Assembly (NCBI GenBank): GCA_943737045.1
Contig: CALSFV010000257.1
Span: forward strand, 124,001 to 188,000
Reading direction: 5' to 3'
Source: Parapristionchus giblindavisi
Lineage: Eukaryota > Nematoda > Chromadorea > Rhabditida > Diplogasteridae
DNA length: 64,000 nucleotides
The notes under the pieces are model-generated. The model was not told the DNA's origin. It did not search any database and saw only the letters and a list, made by a program, of their open reading frames with translations. Numbering within the stretch: the first letter of the stretch is position 1; every line of letters starts with the position of its first letter. A program made the translations under genes and the position numbers. Positions 59,517 to 64,000 of this stretch are shown piece by piece.

Positions 59517-61442
59517 ATGGCAAGACGTGGAAAAGGTTCTCTCAAGAGACAAAGAACTGTAAGTTGTGCATCCTACATCACCCTCCCCATCTTTAAATGA
59601 ATTTTGGTTTTTCTAAAGTGGGTTTAATCTATCATGTTAATTCCATCAAAAGTAAATACCATTACTGTTTCATAATATTTGTCGATTTTAAAGGAAATAT
59701 TTGAAACTTTTATATCCGGAGAGTTGAAAGATAGTATAAATATAGACACATCGGATATTTAAAAAAATGTTGTGCTTTTTTTTTCATTTCACTGCCGCAA
59801 ATGAATCGAGATATTTACAGAATGATGAAGAGGAAGTTGATCTGAGTGATATTAAAGACAAGAATGATCAGGTACTTCTAATTATTCAAATTTAATTATC
59901 TATTTCATTTCAAAGCAATGATGATTTATCGATAATTTATTCCTAAGGAGAGAAAAAAGTGGAATCTTTTTGAACTTAAAATTCTTCCTATCATAGTCTT
60001 TACAGTAATCTTTTCAGATTGAACAATTAAAACTTGCATTGGACCAGAAAACGGTTCGTATTATTAGCATTTTTTGTTTAGAAAATGTTTTTTAAATCTT
60101 ATTTTCATAGAAAGAAATAGAAGAACTCATAAAGGCTGATAAATCTCTTCGAGTAGTTATTAATATGAAGAATAAAGAATTGGAAGTTGAAAGAGAAAAG
60201 ATCAAAAAACTGAAAGAGACTAATTCACAACTATCCAAATCCAATCTAGTTAGTGAGCTTATTTAATTTATTGATTTTTATAGTTTTCAATTTTATTATA
60301 CAGTACAGCTCAGTCGGGTAGTTAGAATCTGTTCCGCTGTGGGGCGCATTTGGACTCATCATGTATTTGGCGGGGAAAAAGACGGTCAAACATTTTTTGG
60401 TTTTACGATTTACCTATTAATTGCTTTCTTAATTTTTCTTTAATCACTAAAAAAACTTTTTATCACGAAAACTCATAATTAAGACATTGAGAAGTGAAAA
60501 TGTATTCATACTCCGCTGAAATAAATGACGAGTACAAATAAGCCCCGCAGTGGGACGCAACGGAGCACGAGCTAACAAATCGAACTGTACTGTATTCTAT
60601 AATCGTTTTGAATGGATTCAGACTAACGAAGGGACATTGCGAATGAATATTAATAATGTTTCGAGTTTATTGGATAAGCAGAATTGCTATTCCAATCCCG
60701 TGATGATTGATGGATTTAAATGGTGACAACATCTTGTGTTGCATAAAAAAAGATATTGTTATTGCAGGAAACTCGTCGCGTACAAATTTAATGAAAGAAA
60801 TATAGAAGGACTTTCCATGTATCTCCACTGCATTCGCAATGATTCCGAGTTTGTTATTTTAAATCCATTTTTTAAATATAAATATTTTTATTTTTATATT
60901 TGGTATACAGTGTATCTATTTTAAAGCCGTTTCGCATAATTTACAATCGATTATCCACATCATTTTCAGTAAGCGGTCATGTACTGTAATGTCCAAGTTT
61001 CGTGTTCTGGCTCTCGATGGCAAATCGAAGAACGTGCAACTTTTTATGAATCAAACTTTCACTGAGAGATCAAAGGGTCGTGGATTTCTTTCAGTCATCC
61101 CGTGGAAGGTACATATATTCGTTGCTATTTTAAAAGTAATCATTCGTGACCAAATCTTTCCCAGCTTTTCTTTCCAAGCTTTCCAAAGACATTCTAAAAA
61201 AATCATAAAATCTGACAATTATGATGACATTTTTGATTTAATTTTTTTTCTAAATATGTTTACATATGTTTCACTTTTTCACATTTTGATGTTTTTTTTT
61301 CAAACGTGGAAATCTTTTAGATGTTAAATAATTTAGAATTAATTTAAAATTAACTTAGAATCTACTGGACAAATCAAAGGGATACGTCAAGGATGATACA
61401 ATCATTCTCGAAATTAAACTCAAGGTGTACCCACAAGCTTAG
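59517..61442 (+). CDS. Short-coil MATH gene 15
   Basis: Exons: 59517-59558, 59821-59871, 60018-60053, 60111-60248 (coil), 60622-60722, 60768-60848, 60970-61108, 61359-61442 (MATH). About 223 residues, open. Up to about 60920 it is a near-exact copy of gene 14. From there its last two MATH exons match gene 12 instead (NVQLFMNQTFTE, VIPWK, GYVKDD, YPQA). So it is a mosaic with a breakpoint inside the MATH domain, between exon 60768-60848 and about codon 20 of the next exon. AATAAA at 61677-61682. Confidence 0.87.
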
Positions 61443-61828
61443 CGAATTTACCACAATAATATCTTTATTTCACACTTTGTTCGTGATAGAATAATGACTT
61501 AAATACTTCTATAATTGTTGAGTTTTTGTTGCTATTAATCTAACATCTGAGATAATTGTTTCTTTGTTAAATTTAATCTTGTTGTTATCGTTGTAATTTA
61601 ATTTCATCTCTTTTATTCCGGTTTAGTCTAACCGTTTAGATTCATCTTTGTTATTAAATATATAGGAGTTGTAATCAATAAAAGAGTAATGTTTGTTTTA
61701 TTGTGTGATGTTTAAAGGTCGATGATCCTGTCTTTAGTGTATCTGAAAATTTACTTATTTTCCTGTTTCACTGATAATTCTTCGATAATTCGTCTTTTCC
61801 ACATTTATTGATTTATGAATGAATTTAG

Positions 61829-61903
61829 GATCTCTTTGATGAGACAAATGGATACGTTCAAGATGATGTTGTCCTTGTAGAAAGTAGTATGAAAGTATAC
61901 TAA
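61829..61903 (+). pseudogene. Relic MATH terminal exon downstream of gene 15
   Basis: After TTTAG it reads DLFDETNGYVQDDVVLVE and then SSMKVY with TAA, three codons earlier than the intact form. It could still work as a shortened alternative last exon. Confidence 0.6.
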
Positions 61904-61974
61904 CAATTTGAATAAATTATTGATTTCTTTCTCATATTGTGATCCCTATTATTACTACACTAGTCTCATATCTA

Positions 61975-62440
61975 CAGTACAGCAGAATCCCGCCCTTGAC
62001 ATGGGATCCCCGGGTGTCCCCTCGATTTTTTACGCTGTGAATAAGGAATATCAACTCTTCAAATTGTTTGCATTCTTTTACTCTAGGATTGACCGAATTT
62101 ATCACGGATAGATTGGAAATTTATAAATTACGTAGCCTGAGAAAAAATATTGAAAATTTTAATTTCTTTCAATTTTTGACGAATGCCGCGCGAAAATTTT
62201 GAAGAAGTCGCGCACGCTCAGCAAATTCTATCGCAAAGTGACTTCGTTCCAGTATTTCTTTTCCTTAGCACAACTGAGTTAGCAAGCTTTTAAAAAATCC
62301 AAATTTTTCTTGATAAATTCGATCAAACCTAGAGTAAAAGAATGCAAACAATTTGAAGAGCTGATATTCCTTATTCACAGCGTAAAAAATCGAGGGGACA
62401 CCCGGGGATCCCATGTCAAGGGCGGGATTCTGCTGTACTG
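61975..62440. mobile_element. Palindromic MITE, TA target duplication
   Basis: Ends CAGTACAGCAGAATCCCGCC and its inverse, arms about 135 bases each, TA on both sides (61973-61974, 62441-62442). Tc1/mariner-type non-autonomous element. The interior is AT-rich and non-coding. Confidence 0.85.
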
Positions 62441-62934
62441 TATAGTCACTGCTCATAATTTCTTCATGTAATATTGATTTCTAAGCTGAGGCACGATATA
62501 CGGTATTCATTTGATCGATCGAAATCGTAGTTTTCAATAACATCTCAGCTTTTCTCGGTTACTGTATCTCCTATAAATTTACGCAGTATTTTATTGTAAT
62601 TATTTATCGGTAATTTCTTTTAATGGTAGTTTCGTGAAATCATTAAGCATTTACAGTATGTTTTATTTTATTTCCTTGCACACGGTATGCATTAATCAAT
62701 AAATCAATATAGTTGTTTTACGAGGAATTTATGTGAAGGTCAAAGAGTGCCTGGATTGTATTTATAAACTCTGTTTTCTGTTTTAATAATTGGTTAAATG
62801 TTTTTGAAATTACTTCACATACGTGATGGATCTACAAGTCTTTGAATAGCTTTAGTCATGTCCAATTTTCGATTTTAATATGAAATCTTTATATATTTAT
62901 AAATTCATCGCTTGCATTCCTGTCTAAAATTGTA
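62441..62934 (+). promoter_or_regulatory. Upstream region of gene 16
   Basis: Contains the conserved upstream block GTGAAGGTCAAAGAGTGCCTG (about 62733) seen before genes 4, 10 and 13, then TTTATATATTTATAAATTCA. The ATTCAG acceptor of gene 10 is ATTCAT here, so the leader site may be lost. Confidence 0.5.
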
Positions 62935-64000
62935 ATGGGAAGACGAGGAACCGGTGCTCCCAAGAGACAAAGAACTGTAAGTTGCTTGAATCTTATATCT
63001 ATCTTTGAATGAATCTTGGTTTTTAAAAGTGAATTTAATTTATCCATCGTAAGTAAATATTTATCGATTTTTATAGGGAATATTCGAAACTTTTATACCC
63101 GGAGAGCTGAAAGATTCTGTAAGCCTGCGAGAGATTTCGTAGATTAAAAAATGATACTTTTGTGCTTTCTTTTTTTCATTTCACTATCACAAATGAATCG
63201 AATATTGGAATATTTACAGAATGATAATGATGATGTAGTTGATCAGAGTGATATTAAAGACAAGAATAATCAGGTACTTCTAATTTTTCCACTTCAATTA
63301 TGTATTTTATTTCAACGCAGTGATGATTTATCGATAATTTGTTCCTTGTAAGGAGAGAAAAAGTGGAATATTTTTGAACCTAAAATTCTTCCTATCATAG
63401 TGTTTACAGTAACCTTTTCAGATTGAACAATTAAAACTTGCATTGGACCAGAAAACGGTTTGTAATATTAGAATTTTTGTTTAAAAATGTTTTTTAAATC
63501 TTATTTTTATAGAAAGAAATAGAAGAACTCATCAAGGCTGATAAATCTCTTCGAGTAGTTATTAATATGAAGAATAAAGAATTGGAAGTTGAAAGAGAAA
63601 AGAACAAAAAACTCACAGAGGCTAACTCACAACAACAATCCAATCTAGTTAGTGAGCTTATTTAATTTATTGATTTTTATAATTTGCAATTGTATCATAT
63701 CCTATATGTAATTGTTGTAAATTTATTCAGACTAACGAAGGGACATTGCGAATGAGTGTTAACAATATTTCGTCGTTAATTGAGAATAAAGAAGTTCTGT
63801 CTAAGCCCATGATGATAGCTGGAATGAGCTGGTGCGATTTTAGCGACTAATTCTTTTAAAATAGTTTCTATATGAACTTTTGAACCTGACTGACCATTTT
63901 CCCCGCATTTCTAGATTTTCTGCATTACATAGAATTTTTGTTTCAGGAACATTTTGGTGGAGAAAAGGAAAGTTCGTTTAGTTGAATATCTAGCTGTTGG
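62935..64000 (+). CDS. Short-coil MATH gene 16 (3' end outside window)
   Basis: Exons: 62935-62976 (MGRRGTGAPKRQRT), 63077-63118 (GIFETFIPGELKDS), 63220-63273, 63422-63457, 63513-63647 (coil), 63731-63831, 63947-beyond 64000 (MATH). Open as far as seen. The MATH start SVNNISSLIENKEVLSKPMM and the AGMSW end match gene 4, as does the next exon (NILVEKRKVRLVEYL). It still has the functional exon 2 that genes 10 and 12-15 have lost. Confidence 0.87.

Larger units (their letters stand above)
55604..60920 (+). repeat. 2,433-bp tandem duplication across genes 13-15
   Basis: Sequence from about 55604 repeats at +2433 (about 58037) and again partly at +4866 (about 60470 to 60920) with only a few substitutions seen. 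The unit begins in the intron before the MATH exons of one gene and ends at the same point of the next, so each crossover made a gene from the MATH half and coil half of adjacent copies. Confidence 0.92.

Noticed and set aside
154..64000. MATH-BTB (bath) assignment
   Set aside because: Every complete copy stops within a few residues after the MATH YP or YS motif; no BTB exon follows.

Overview
The window looks like nuclear DNA of a Caenorhabditis-type nematode. It is AT-rich, introns are mostly short and end in TTTTCAG or close variants, AATAAA signals sit just past stop codons, outron-like acceptors (ATTCAG, TTTTAG) lie just upstream of start codons, and Tc1-like and miniature transposons are abundant. 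The genus is inferred from these features and from the gene family; no species call is made.

Nearly all coding sequence belongs to one family. Sixteen gene copies lie head to tail on the + strand, with the first cut by the left edge and the last by the right edge. Each encodes a short basic N-terminus, a coiled coil built from many small exons, and a C-terminal MATH (TRAF-C-like) domain of about 130 residues split over four exons in phases 0/2/2/0. There is no BTB domain after the MATH domain, so these resemble the coiled-coil plus MATH ('math') genes of nematodes, with a TRAF-like order of oligomerising coil followed by binding domain. The likely role is multivalent protein binding, possibly as an adaptor; that role is inferred from the family.

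Layout: gene 1 (154-4705), gene 2 (5129-7314), gene 3 (7648-11520), gene 4 (14727-16793), gene 5 (about 18029-21045), gene 6 (21557-24535), a 2.7-kb gene-poor gap, gene 7 (27293-30268), gene 8 (30698-32683), gene 9 (33023-35913), gene 10 (37409-44331, damaged), gene 11 (44762-47074), genes 12-15 (50142-61442, with a very recent 2,433-bp tandem duplication) and gene 16 (62935 onward). There are two main N-terminal types: long coils starting MEGLEGG or similar, and short coils starting MGRRGTG or MARRGKG. There are at least five MATH subtypes. The two halves are combined in different ways, as expected if recombination in the intron between coil and MATH exons has shuffled them.

The space between and within genes is full of hairpin-forming mobile DNA: a 2.4-kb palindrome with TA target duplication (11523-13926), a 2.5-kb palindrome with 910-bp arms (47613-50091), a 4.8-kb fold-back element with minisatellite ends and 9-bp target duplication (37469-42231), a Tc1-like element with a decayed minus-strand transposase (52276-53833), several MITEs and tRNA-derived repeats. 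Several genes carry single lesions (frameshift, lost splice site, internal deletion). Because nearly all coil exons are multiples of three in phase 0, skipping the damaged exon would often keep the frame.
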